The notes under the pieces were generated by a model that saw only the letters and a program-made list of their open reading frames with translations, ran no database searches and was not told where the DNA came from. Made by a program: the position numbers and the translations under genes. Positions 1-7,429 of a DNA stretch of 64,000 bases are shown here, one piece after another. The number at the start of each line of letters is the position of its first letter. The first letter of the stretch is position 1. The stretch spans positions 1,178,001 to 1,242,000 of the forward strand of contig OX638330.1 of the NCBI GenBank assembly GCA_951812725.1, written 5' to 3'. The stretch is from an uncultured Caldilineaceae bacterium. GTDB taxonomy: Bacteria; Chloroflexota; Anaerolineae; Caldilineales; Caldilineaceae.

Positions 1-1292
1 TTGTTGTCAAAAGGGATGCGGAAGTCAAACATGAAGGCTAAGACGCCAGCCTTGTGTTTGTGCAAACGGTCAAGCAGGTTTTTGGGCGGCGACTGTTTGG
101 GTCGGCCGATCGGTTTGCGTTTTGGCTTTGGCGGGGCAGGGTTGTCGGCAAAACCCTCGGCAATGAGCGCATCGTACTCGGCCTCGTAGTAGGCCAGACG
201 GTCTGGCGGCAAGGTCGTATGCCGTGTTGAGGTTGATGCGACTTCGTCTTTGATGTCGCACAACAAGCGCTTCATCTTCTTGGCCCATGCCTGGTCGTAC
301 TGTTCGATGATGAAGTTGAGGTCGCGCAGGTGATGGACGTTGCAGAGGCTATGCTGACAGTCGCTAAACTTGAAGTAGGAGCGCCAGTAATCATGCAGAG
401 CAACGCCTTTGAAATGGGGCAGGACGCCTCCGGCTCGCATGCCGATATGCCCGCGTTTGGCATGGACGTGGTACTGGGTCAGTTTTTCTGTGCTGGCCAC
501 GTGCAACCACTGCAACCGCTCGACGACACGCATGCCGCTCTCATCGAAATGGACGACAGGAGCAGCGATCAGTTGTTGGCGAATCTGGGCCAGACTCCTC
601 TGTGTGCGCTTGGCAAGTCGGTAAACAGAGGCGAGTATCACCGGCTCCGAAGGCGCATCCCCGTAGAGCGCAGTCAGCAACTCTCTGATGCGGGCGAAAG
701 GGATGAACTGTTGGCTGTAGAGGTAGCAGGCAAACGCCTTCAGACGCAGACCATACTGGGTCGGCTGCGTAACGTGAGAGGGAAACTCTCCCTTTACGCT
801 CGCACCACAGCCAGGACACTGCTTTACTTCCGCCTGATGTTCCGTCACTTCGATGCGGGCCGGCGGAACGTCGAACACCTGCCGTTTCTCTTGCCGCGTG
901 ACTGCTTCCGCTCTCAGATCTGTCTGGCAGTGCGGGCAATCCGCCAGCGCATGGACGATGACATGGTCCGGCTCCGCCACCTGCATCAAGGTGCGCCCTT
1001 TGTGCCCGCGTTGCCCACCACGCAGCCGCTGGCCAGAGCGGCGCAGACTCTTGCGCCTGCCTTTCTTCGGACCATCGCTGCTCGGCGGCTTGCCGCTGTT
1101 GTGACTGTCTTTCGCCAGTTGATCCTGCAACTTCTGGATCAACTCCTGCTGCACTGCCACCTGCTGCTGCAATTGCTGCACCAACTCCTGTTGCGCACCA
1201 TATTGCTGCTGCAGAACCAGAATCAGCTCGATCAGGCTCTCTCGGTCTATTCGCTCTAGCTGCTCTCGGTCCAACTGGTCCATTTTGCTCAT
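1..1292 (-). CDS. IS66-family transposase, C-terminus beyond the window
   Basis: An open frame of 430 codons runs from ATG at 1292 off the left edge. Residues about 7-60 form a Leu/Gln-rich coiled coil (LZ_Tnp_IS66 type). A zinc-finger pair follows, CPHC at 119-122 and CPGCG at 159-163. The DDE catalytic domain shows HFDESG with Asp250 and a second Asp at HD 300-301, followed by the family-typical CNVHHLRDL. The frame stops being visible at IPFDNN, just before the Asn-Asn-x-Ala-Glu segment that carries the third catalytic residue in this family. No frameshift or stop is seen, so the copy may be active. It catalyses cut-and-paste type transposition of its own element. Confidence 0.93.
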   Translation of the reverse strand, partial: MSKMDQLDREQLERIDRESLIELILVLQQQYGAQQELVQQLQQQVAVQQELIQKLQDQLAKDSHNSGKPPSSDGPKKGRRKSLRRSGQRLRGGQRGHKGRTLMQVAEPDHVIVHALADCPHCQTDLRAEAVTRQEKRQVFDVPPARIEVTEHQAEVKQCPGCGASVKGEFPSHVTQPTQYGLRLKAFACYLYSQQFIPFARIRELLTALYGDAPSEPVILASVYRLAKRTQRSLAQIRQQLIAAPVVHFDESGMRVVERLQWLHVASTEKLTQYHVHAKRGHIGMRAGGVLPHFKGVALHDYWRSYFKFSDCQHSLCNVHHLRDLNFIIEQYDQAWAKKMKRLLCDIKDEVASTSTRHTTLPPDRLAYYEAEYDALIAEGFADNPAPPKPKRKPIGRPKQSPPKNLLDRLHKHKAGVLAFMFDFRIPFDN

Positions 1293-1363
1293 GTCTCTTA
1301 CTCTACATCAGCCAAGAGCATACGTACATTAGCTCTTTTTCTTTACATAGGCTTAGTAGTTAC
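1..1363 (-). mobile_element. IS66-family insertion sequence, one end visible
   Basis: The element carries an IS66-type transposase read leftwards and continues beyond the left edge. Its visible end is placed at about 1363, because read from there on the minus strand it begins GTAACTACTAAGCC, and IS66 elements typically begin with GTAA. To the right of this point a response-regulator reading frame starts abruptly at codon-level homology. The eight bases 1364-1371 (AGTTTTTT) would be the target duplication expected for IS66; the second copy would lie outside the window. An alternative end is at 1346, where the minus strand also reads GTAAAG, so the exact terminus is uncertain. Confidence 0.75.
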
Positions 1364-1364
1364 A

Positions 1365-1979
1365 GTTTTTTGGGCCAAGTCGGGCGCAGAGGCCCTCGAG
1401 CTGACGCGCCGCGAACAACCTGATCTGATTACGCTGGACATTCGTCTGCCAGATCTGAGCGGCTATGACGTTTGCCGGGCACTGCGCTCGCAGAACCAGC
1501 GCCAACCGATCTTGATGTTGACTGCCAAAGACGAGGAGCTGGACAAGGTGCTCGGCCTGGAGTTGGGAGCGGACGACTATATGGTCAAGCCCTACGGGTT
1601 GCGCGAGCTGGTATCGCGGATTCGGGCTCTGTTACGCCGCGCCTACGGCGACTTGGCAGCCCCGTCCGATGATGAAATCCAGCGCTTCGAGGGTCTTGAA
1701 ATTGACCTGACTAGGTTGGAAGTCAGGCTGGACGGGGCCGCGATTGACCTGACACCCACCGAATTCCGGCTGCTGCGCTACCTTTCGGCACGGCAGAATG
1801 TACCGGTCAGCCGCAGCAGCCTTGTCGAAGCGGTGTGGGGTTACGAGAGCGACGTCAACAGTGACCGCACGGTTGATGTCCACATCCGGCATCTTCGTCA
1901 GAAGATTGAATCAGATCCGGCCAAACCGACGCGAATCGTTACGGTACGCGGGATCGGGTACAAATTCCAGGGACAATAG
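1365..1979 (+). pseudogene. OmpR/PhoB-family response regulator, 5' end removed by IS66
   Basis: The remaining 204 codons hold most of a receiver domain and a complete winged-helix output domain. The phospho-acceptor Asp is in TLDIRLPD at remnant residue 25; in intact receivers it is near residue 52-54, so about 28 residues are missing, including the N-terminal acidic pair that binds magnesium. The conserved Thr/Lys positions (MLTAKD, YMVKPY) and the DNA-binding end (RTVDVHIRHLRQKIE, GIGYKF) are present. In-frame codons before 1365 belong to the IS end. A PDZ protein and a histidine kinase lie downstream on the same strand and probably formed a unit with it. A shorter product starting at TTG or GTG inside is possible but would lack a working receiver. 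Confidence 0.85.
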
Positions 1980-2087
1980 ATTACGCAATGGCGCGAGCTA
2001 AGGAGGGCGACCGGCGAAAAGACAAAAACAGACGACAATGCCGTTTGGGGCTAACGGCAGATTCCCCTTCCTCCAAATAAAGGCTCA

Positions 2088-2109
2088 TCCTTATTCGCAA
2101 GAATAAGGA
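2088..2109 (+). other. GCAA-loop hairpin between regulator and PDZ gene
   Basis: A perfect nine-base stem (TCCTTATTC / GAATAAGGA) closes a GCAA tetraloop. It lies 108 bases after the regulator stop codon and 142 before the PDZ gene. There is no T-run after it, so it is more likely an RNA stability or partial-termination structure than a simple terminator. Confidence 0.4.
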
Positions 2110-2250
2110 CCCATGGAGGCCGGCAGAAATTCCCATCCTATATTATGAAACCTTAATCCAAAAGCAACCGGCAGTTCAAAAAAGGTCGCTACAATGGAAT
2201 GCAGGGCAGCAAACTTCATTCAATGTGTAGCATGATATAGGAGGAATGCT

Positions 2251-3498
2251 ATGAAGCAACTTAGTCGAATGACCGGCGAAAAACCACTTCGCGCCAAGGT
2301 CCACAGAAAAGTCTGGATCCTATTGTCGGTGGCTATGCTGGCTCTTCTGGCCTGGGGCGGGACAGTTTCGGCCGCGAGTTTAGCGGAGCGAGTCAAGCCG
2401 GAACCAGGTGTCTTGATAGTAGCCGTTGGAGATGAGACCCCAGCCTCCGAGGTTGGCCTGCAACGCGGCGACATCCTGCTGGCTATTGACGGTGATATGG
2501 TCAACACGGCTGCCGAGCTGAGACACGTCATCCTGATGCGCGATCCCGGCGACACACTCGAACTGACGGTGAAGCGCGGCGACGAGGAGCTGACGCTGAC
2601 AGTCACCCTGGCCGACAATGACGGCTACCCGTTGCTTGGTGTGGCCTCCAACGTTGCAGGTGATGTCCGAATGCGTAGCTCTCGTTGGCGTTCCAGCGGA
2701 ATGCGCGGCTTTGGACCCTCTTATGGCAGGGATGGGAACCGAGCCATGAAGGACTTCCGTTTTGGCGGAGGCGATGGCGCCACGGTAATGGAAGTGCAGG
2801 AGAATAGCCCAGCTGCAACTGCAGGTCTGATGGCCGACGATGTCATCACCGCCGTGGACGAAACTGAAATAACCGGAATGAAAGACCTGGTCGAGGCAGT
2901 AGCGGCTTTCAACCCCGGCGACGAAGTCGAGTTGACCGTAGATCGTGACGGAGAAAGTGTCAAGTTGAACGTGACCCTCGGCGCCCACCCCGATGACGAG
3001 GGAAGAGCCTTCTTCGGCGTTCGAATCTCTCTTGGAGACCGCTTCCAGCCCAACAGAGACCAAAGCGATTTCGGTCGCCGGCAGCCCGATGGCAACCGCT
3101 TCAGTTTCCCATTCTCGCGCGGCCGCTTCTTCTTCGGCGAGATGCCTGAAGGTGCCCTTGTTATGGCCGTGCAGGAGGAAGGCCCCGCGGCTCAGGCGGA
3201 ATTGCAAGGCCGCGATATGATCACCGCTCTGGACGAAACAACAATCAGCAGTTACGAAGACCTGGTGGCGGCGCTTGCCGACTACAGCCCAGGAGATGAA
3301 GTGACTCTGACTGTTGACCGCGATGGCGAAGCCATAACGACAAGCGTGACACTTGGCGCCCATCCCGACGACGACTCGAAAGCCTATCTGGGAGTGTCAA
3401 TAATGCCCCTGGAAAGGTTCCGAATGCGAATGCAGGAAAACAGTGAGCAAGCCGATGAGAAGTCTCAGCGCCAGCACGCATCGGGGAGCGATTCTTAG
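2251..3498 (+). CDS. Secreted or membrane-anchored protein with three PDZ domains
   Basis: 415 residues. The start is fixed by a strong AGGAGG six bases upstream of ATG. A basic N-terminus and a hydrophobic stretch (about residues 21-42, ending in an AxA-like site) form a signal peptide or anchor, so the PDZ domains act outside the membrane. Three PDZ-like repeats are visible at about residues 50-120, 170-245 and 295-370. Each has a GLxxGDxI- or AxLxxDxI-type core and ends in a PGDEV-x-LTVDRDGE strand pair; repeats 2 and 3 are close copies. There is no protease domain, so it is not a DegP/HtrA enzyme. It sits between a response regulator and a sensor kinase, which suggests it senses or presents peptide ends in the envelope for that system. 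The partner is inferred only from position. Confidence 0.88.
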   Translation: MKQLSRMTGEKPLRAKVHRKVWILLSVAMLALLAWGGTVSAASLAERVKPEPGVLIVAVGDETPASEVGLQRGDILLAIDGDMVNTAAELRHVILMRDPGDTLELTVKRGDEELTLTVTLADNDGYPLLGVASNVAGDVRMRSSRWRSSGMRGFGPSYGRDGNRAMKDFRFGGGDGATVMEVQENSPAATAGLMADDVITAVDETEITGMKDLVEAVAAFNPGDEVELTVDRDGESVKLNVTLGAHPDDEGRAFFGVRISLGDRFQPNRDQSDFGRRQPDGNRFSFPFSRGRFFFGEMPEGALVMAVQEEGPAAQAELQGRDMITALDETTISSYEDLVAALADYSPGDEVTLTVDRDGEAITTSVTLGAHPDDDSKAYLGVSIMPLERFRMRMQENSEQADEKSQRQHASGSDS

Positions 3499-3709
3499 AC
3501 CGACAGTTTCTGCCCAGGGCGACCAGCTCGAGTAAGGTCTGAGAAGCACGAAGGAGTGCTTCGGTCACAGAAGCTGGCGCCGTCACATTAACACCCCGCT
3601 CTTCGGCTGTCTGCTGAACCGGAGAGCGGGATTTGTCAAGCCAGACTGCTGCCACCAGGGATGCGTCGAGAGTTCTCGATGAGTCCCTTTCTGGCGTAGA
3701 GGGGCGCAA

Positions 3710-5440
3710 ATGCTACATTCTATCCGCTGGCGTCTGATCATCAGTTATACTGCACTAACTATTCTTACAATCCTGCTGATTGGCATTGTCGCTCTCAGTC
3801 TGGTCAGGCGTTATATGGCCGACCGCGAACAGGAGACCTTGACCCACAACGCTGAGGCAGTGGCTCGCATGGCGCGTCCTCTCCTCGTACGCGGGAACCA
3901 GCATTCTCGACTGCAGCAACTTGCAATTTCGTCCGGGTTTCTCACAAATACTGACGTGAAGATCCTCGGCGGAGACCGGCAGGTTGTCGCTTACTCACAG
4001 ATGAGTCCCACCCAACTTGATTATATGCCCGCCTTTATGAGGCTGTTGCGTGAACTATCACCAAGCGCTAGAGCTACACTGCAAGACGGTCCTATCAGCC
4101 ATGTAATTGTCGTATCGGGCCCCGGTCATCCGCGGGGGATGTTTGCGCTCGAAAATGATGATGATGGCAACCTTCAGACCAACCAGACAACCGCCCTGTC
4201 ATTGGAAAGGCGACCGGGTATTCTAGGGGATCGGCTAGTTTTCGTGGATCCCGCCGCCGAATCAGCGTCCGTCTGGAACACGGCGGCTACGCCGGTGGCG
4301 ACGCGGAGCTTCCGGCCATCCAGGAGACTCTGGGGGGTGGTCTTTGGCACCGCCGGCGCACCTGTGCAAGCCGCCGCCGGAGGGCCCCAAGTTACCTTTC
4401 CGGTCTACCAGGACGAGGATGTAGTTGGGTACGTCCAAATGACAAACCGATACCCGCTGTTCGCCGAGCCGCTTCTCGCGATTCGTCGTTCCCTGATGGT
4501 GGCCGGACTGGGTGCTGTCCTGGTCGCTGTTCTACTTGGGTTTCTGATGAGCAGGACGTTGACAGCTCCGCTGATGGCGCTGGAGAGCGCCACCCAGCAG
4601 ATGGAAGGGGGCGATCTGGCAGTCCGGGCGCCTGAAACCGTTGGTGAAATCGGCGATGTTTCGCGTCGTTTCAATCGCATGGCCGCGAGGTTGCAGGCAA
4701 CATTCGCCGACCTGGCCTCCGAGAGGGATGCTCTGCGCCGTTTCATCGCCGATGCCTCCCATGAACTGCGGACGCCGCTAACCGCATTGAGACAGTTCGT
4801 TGAGATCTTGCAAGGACAGGCAGGTGGTGACCCTGGGACCCGCTCCGAGTTCCTGGGGGAAAGTCAACGTCAATTGGAACGCTTGCAATGGATTACCGGC
4901 CATCTGCTAGACCTCTCGCGCCTCGATGGCGGCGTGGCATCGCTGGATATTGCCCACCACGATCTGACCAGTCTATTGGAGGAAGCGCTCTCGCCGTTTC
5001 GATCTCTGGCTGAATCCAAACAGATCGAACTGCGGGTGTCTGTGCCCGAAGGCCTTGAGCTGATCTGCTGTGACAGGGCAAGTCTGGGCATGGCCCTGGC
5101 CAACCTCTTGGACAATGCCCTCAAATATACTCCTTCCGGCGGCGTGGTGGAGGTAACTGCCTCAGAGGAAGGGCAAACAACCTTGCTAACCGTCCATGAC
5201 AGCGGACCGGGCATTCTGCCGGCCGACCAGGAACGCATCTTCGAACGTTTCTACCGCGGCGGAGGCAGTGAACACCTTCCCGGAGCAGGACTGGGGCTGG
5301 CTATAGTCAAGAGCGCGGTGGAGGCGCATGGTGGCCGCGTACGCTTGGAAGACGGGGAGGGTGCAACCTTTACAATGGTCCTTCCGACTACTCCGTCACA
5401 AGCCAGGGAGGAGGGCTCCACACACGGTCTTCCCGGTTGA
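3710..5440 (+). CDS. Sensor histidine kinase (HAMP, HisKA, HATPase_c)
   Basis: 576 residues; ATG is preceded by GAGGGG at good spacing. Membrane segments lie at about residues 10-32 and 262-282 around an extracytoplasmic sensor region of about 225 residues without a recognised domain. A HAMP domain follows (about 283-335), then HisKA with the phosphorylated His351 in DASHELRTP. The ATP-binding domain has its N-box (NLLDNALKYTP), G1 (DSGPGI) and G2 (GAGLGLAIVK) boxes. All residues needed for autophosphorylation are present. The natural target would be the OmpR-type regulator at 1365-1979, which is truncated here. The kinase may therefore be an orphan in this strain or act on another regulator. 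Confidence 0.93.
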   Translation: MLHSIRWRLIISYTALTILTILLIGIVALSLVRRYMADREQETLTHNAEAVARMARPLLVRGNQHSRLQQLAISSGFLTNTDVKILGGDRQVVAYSQMSPTQLDYMPAFMRLLRELSPSARATLQDGPISHVIVVSGPGHPRGMFALENDDDGNLQTNQTTALSLERRPGILGDRLVFVDPAAESASVWNTAATPVATRSFRPSRRLWGVVFGTAGAPVQAAAGGPQVTFPVYQDEDVVGYVQMTNRYPLFAEPLLAIRRSLMVAGLGAVLVAVLLGFLMSRTLTAPLMALESATQQMEGGDLAVRAPETVGEIGDVSRRFNRMAARLQATFADLASERDALRRFIADASHELRTPLTALRQFVEILQGQAGGDPGTRSEFLGESQRQLERLQWITGHLLDLSRLDGGVASLDIAHHDLTSLLEEALSPFRSLAESKQIELRVSVPEGLELICCDRASLGMALANLLDNALKYTPSGGVVEVTASEEGQTTLLTVHDSGPGILPADQERIFERFYRGGGSEHLPGAGLGLAIVKSAVEAHGGRVRLEDGEGATFTMVLPTTPSQAREEGSTHGLPG

Positions 5441-5517
5441 AGCAGAGTATTGGGTGGCGAGGCATGCCCCAAAGGGCCAAGAGTGCTGGTCACGTCTGTA
5501 TTAATAGAGTAAACACA

Positions 5518-5552
5518 AGGCCTGGCGGAGGGTTACACGCCAGGCCTACTTT
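5518..5552 (+). terminator. Probable terminator after the sensor kinase
   Basis: A perfect ten-base stem (AGGCCTGGCG / CGCCAGGCCT, 5518-5527 with 5538-5547) has a ten-base loop and is followed by ACTTT. It lies 77 bases after the kinase stop and could also serve the converging gene at 5681-6043. Confidence 0.65.
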
Positions 5553-5680
5553 CCTTCACTTTTCCGACTTGCTTTACTGAATAGTCGTTTCCACGAGGCA
5601 CGCACTTCTCGTTGCCAGCCAGAGCGTCAACCGCACCGCAGCGTCAAGTGCCTGCCAGGACTCCCCTATGTCGATTCGAC

Positions 5681-6043
5681 TTAGGTCTGCTCTTGACCGT
5701 TCTGAATGAGGTTCGTATCCTGGTACTTCTTCCCTTCTTCTATCAGCATCACAGGGATCCCGTTGCGGATGGGATAGCGGTAGCCATTGCGGGGATTGAG
5801 CAGGAACTTACTGTCGTCCATCAGTTGCAGCTCTCCTTTATCTTCCGGATCGACCAGAATGTCCAGGAGCTGCGGGCTGACTTCGCCGCCCAAGGGCGCG
5901 TCCTCCAGGGGGGTAACCGGCGTCTCCGGCAACACGCCGCTGCCAGCGCCTTCTGGCTGTCCGCCTCCAATGGCCTGCTTTATTACATACACCACGCCGG
6001 CGGCAAAGCCGACGAAGAAGAGAAACTTGAACAGTTTTTTCAT
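5681..6043 (-). CDS. Membrane-anchored Trm112/UPF0434-like protein lacking the zinc cysteines
   Basis: 120 residues, starting at ATG 6043 behind GGAGG. An upstream in-frame ATG exists but has no ribosome site. Residues 5-25 are a single membrane helix (FKFLFFVGFAAGVVYVI). Residues 59-105 match the Trm112p-like fold seen in YcaR/UPF0434 proteins: LLDIL at the start and YPIRNGIPVML at the end. Family members usually carry CPxC in the first strand; here the positions read DPED (residues 65-68), and the second Cys pair is also missing. Zinc binding is therefore unlikely. The membrane anchor is also unusual for this small cytosolic family. Function unknown. Confidence 0.7.
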   Translation of the reverse strand: MKKLFKFLFFVGFAAGVVYVIKQAIGGGQPEGAGSGVLPETPVTPLEDAPLGGEVSPQLLDILVDPEDKGELQLMDDSKFLLNPRNGYRYPIRNGIPVMLIEEGKKYQDTNLIQNGQEQT

Positions 6044-6796
6044 TGCGGGCCTCCATCGATCGTTTCTGGACCGGGCCATCCTAAGTCCTGCAATCGTAGC
6101 ACACCCAAAGCCGTCAAGAAAATCCAACGGCATGCACTTAAACATTAGCCATTGGGTGGGACTGCTGTCACCAAGGTTATCAGTTTCTACGCCTGGTTGG
6201 CAGGTTCTACCTGTCTCAGATAGACTGGTTCCTTTCGAAAAATTGGACAGTTACTGTCTAATTCTGGAGTGGTGAGAATTTTGTTTTCGTTCATCAGCCT
6301 CCCTTCAGCATTTTCCTTGCCCAGCCCTTCAGTGCTTGCACCAGCGGGGATACTGTCGAGACGTCGTAGGTTGGCGGCGAGTACACTACTGGATAGAGGC
6401 ACTGCTGCGAAGACGACGCGGGGGTGGCGAAAGATGGTTTTTAGGGGGGCCTTGCCTGAGGATTCCTCCGAATAAGTAAGGGCCGAAGGCCCGACCGCCC
6501 AAGAGCAAGGAAAGGGTGTAGATGAGTGGGGTGAAAGAGAACGGAAGTCGAAGTAGTCATAGAAGCGAGTCGTGAGTAGTTGGGAGGCTGGGACTTTATC
6601 GGGTCGGCGACATTGAGCGCAAAGAACCAACACCCTTTGCTGGGAGGCGCCAGAATTTAGCCCGACTCTTTGCACCATCGAGGCCTTTACGGTATAGTCT
6701 TCAAAATAGCGATAGCATGGGAGACTAAGATTTCCCTGTCCCTTTCTTGTTTCAGCGGCCGAAAGTCTTTCTTCAACTTGGCGCAGAGGATGTCGC
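6044..6796. other. Intergenic region between divergent genes, holds repeat copy A
   Basis: This 750-base stretch separates the Trm112-like gene from the small gene at 6797. I see no convincing coding sequence. It contains copy A of the double-hairpin repeat (6433-6502), with further similarity to other copies on both sides: AAGACGACGC before the core and CAACACCCTTTGCTGG near 6629-6644. Confidence 0.5.
6433..6502 (+). repeat. Double-hairpin repeat, copy A (divergent)
   Basis: The copy has a TGGTTTTT lead and a G-run. Its first small palindrome (GAGGATTCCTC) occupies the place of the GGGGCGCAGCCCC hairpin of other copies. The second hairpin is GGGCCGAAGGCCC, followed by the constant GACCGCC. 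Copies B-E lie near 15.8, 31.8, 42.2 and 53.5 kb in the same orientation. This is the most diverged of the five. Confidence 0.75.
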
Positions 6797-7108
6797 ATGG
6801 AAAAACAAATAACCGGCGCCGACGATCCCTTTCAAATAGAACTGAATTCCTTTTCTCAGGCGCAGAGCGCGGCCGCTCATGCTGTTCGCTACGTGGCTAA
6901 TTCTGAGTTCAACCAGGCCGTACTTTTTTTTGAAGATGGGAGCTACTTGCAGTTTGAACACAGGGGCCGAGATAGCCGCTGGGCGCAGGCTTCTGCGGAA
7001 AGGACACAGGCGGATCGCGCCTGTGTCGCAATGAGCCACTTCCGACTAAACGCCCTCCATCTGCAGCTCTATTTTGAAGATGGCAGCGATGTCGCATTCA
7101 CGATCTGA
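6797..7108 (+). CDS. Small hypothetical protein (103 aa)
   Basis: ATG follows AGAGGATGTCGC, a weak ribosome site. The protein contains two similar short segments, AVLFFEDGSYLQFEH (residues about 42-56) and HLQLYFEDGSDVAF (about 88-101), which look like two copies of a beta-hairpin with an FEDGS turn. There is no signal peptide or membrane helix, and I recognise no family. It is followed after 36 bases by another small gene on the same strand, so the two are probably co-transcribed. The internal duplication and clean codon use favour a real gene. Confidence 0.6.
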   Translation: MEKQITGADDPFQIELNSFSQAQSAAAHAVRYVANSEFNQAVLFFEDGSYLQFEHRGRDSRWAQASAERTQADRACVAMSHFRLNALHLQLYFEDGSDVAFTI

Positions 7109-7144
7109 CTTTGCGCAGACGCTGATTGGCGAGGAGATAGATTG

Positions 7145-7342
7145 ATGGCGAGAATTGATGAAAAAGAAGAGTTTAGCAGCTGGCTGTTAGCATTGCAGGC
7201 CGGGGCGCTGACTGAAATGCAGAAAGGCACGCTGCAGCAACTGGTCGATGACGGCAAGGCAGATTCTTTGGAGGCGGCGGCCCGCTTTCTCGACTGGCAG
7301 GACTCGGTTATCGATCCGACCGAGCATTTCTACGGGCACTGA
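7145..7342 (+). CDS. Small hypothetical protein (65 aa), helical
   Basis: ATG at 7145 is preceded by GAGGAGATAGATTG, a good ribosome site. The protein is acidic and predicted helical (EEFSSWLLALQAGALTEMQKG, then LEAAARFLDWQD) with no membrane segment. I do not recognise the family. It directly follows the 103-residue gene and ends 28 bases before a strong terminator, so the pair forms a short transcription unit. Confidence 0.6.
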   Translation: MARIDEKEEFSSWLLALQAGALTEMQKGTLQQLVDDGKADSLEAAARFLDWQDSVIDPTEHFYGH

Positions 7343-7369
7343 AGCGCGAATCTCCTTTGACCTGCGTGG

Positions 7370-7413
7370 AAAGGGCAGCGAGCAGTGGATAGTTTTCTGC
7401 TCGCTGCCCTTTT
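7370..7413. terminator. Strong bidirectional terminator
   Basis: A perfect 16-base stem (AAAGGGCAGCGAGCAG paired with its complement, 7370-7385 with 7397-7412) has an 11-base loop. It runs into TTTT on the plus strand and TTTCC on the minus strand. It sits between two converging genes (ends at 7342 and 7430) and can stop both. Confidence 0.9.
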
Positions 7414-7429
7414 GACCTACGACGTAACA

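Noticed and set aside
330-1259. 309-codon open frame on the plus strand
   Set aside because: It is antisense to the IS66 transposase, which has clear motifs. The Leu/Gln-rich end is the mirror of the transposase coiled coil.
2380-3363. 327-codon open frame on the minus strand
   Set aside because: Antisense to the PDZ protein; no family features or ribosome site.
6187-6798. 203-codon open frame on the minus strand
   Set aside because: It runs through repeat copy A and has no domain pattern or ribosome site; composition is unlike the real genes.
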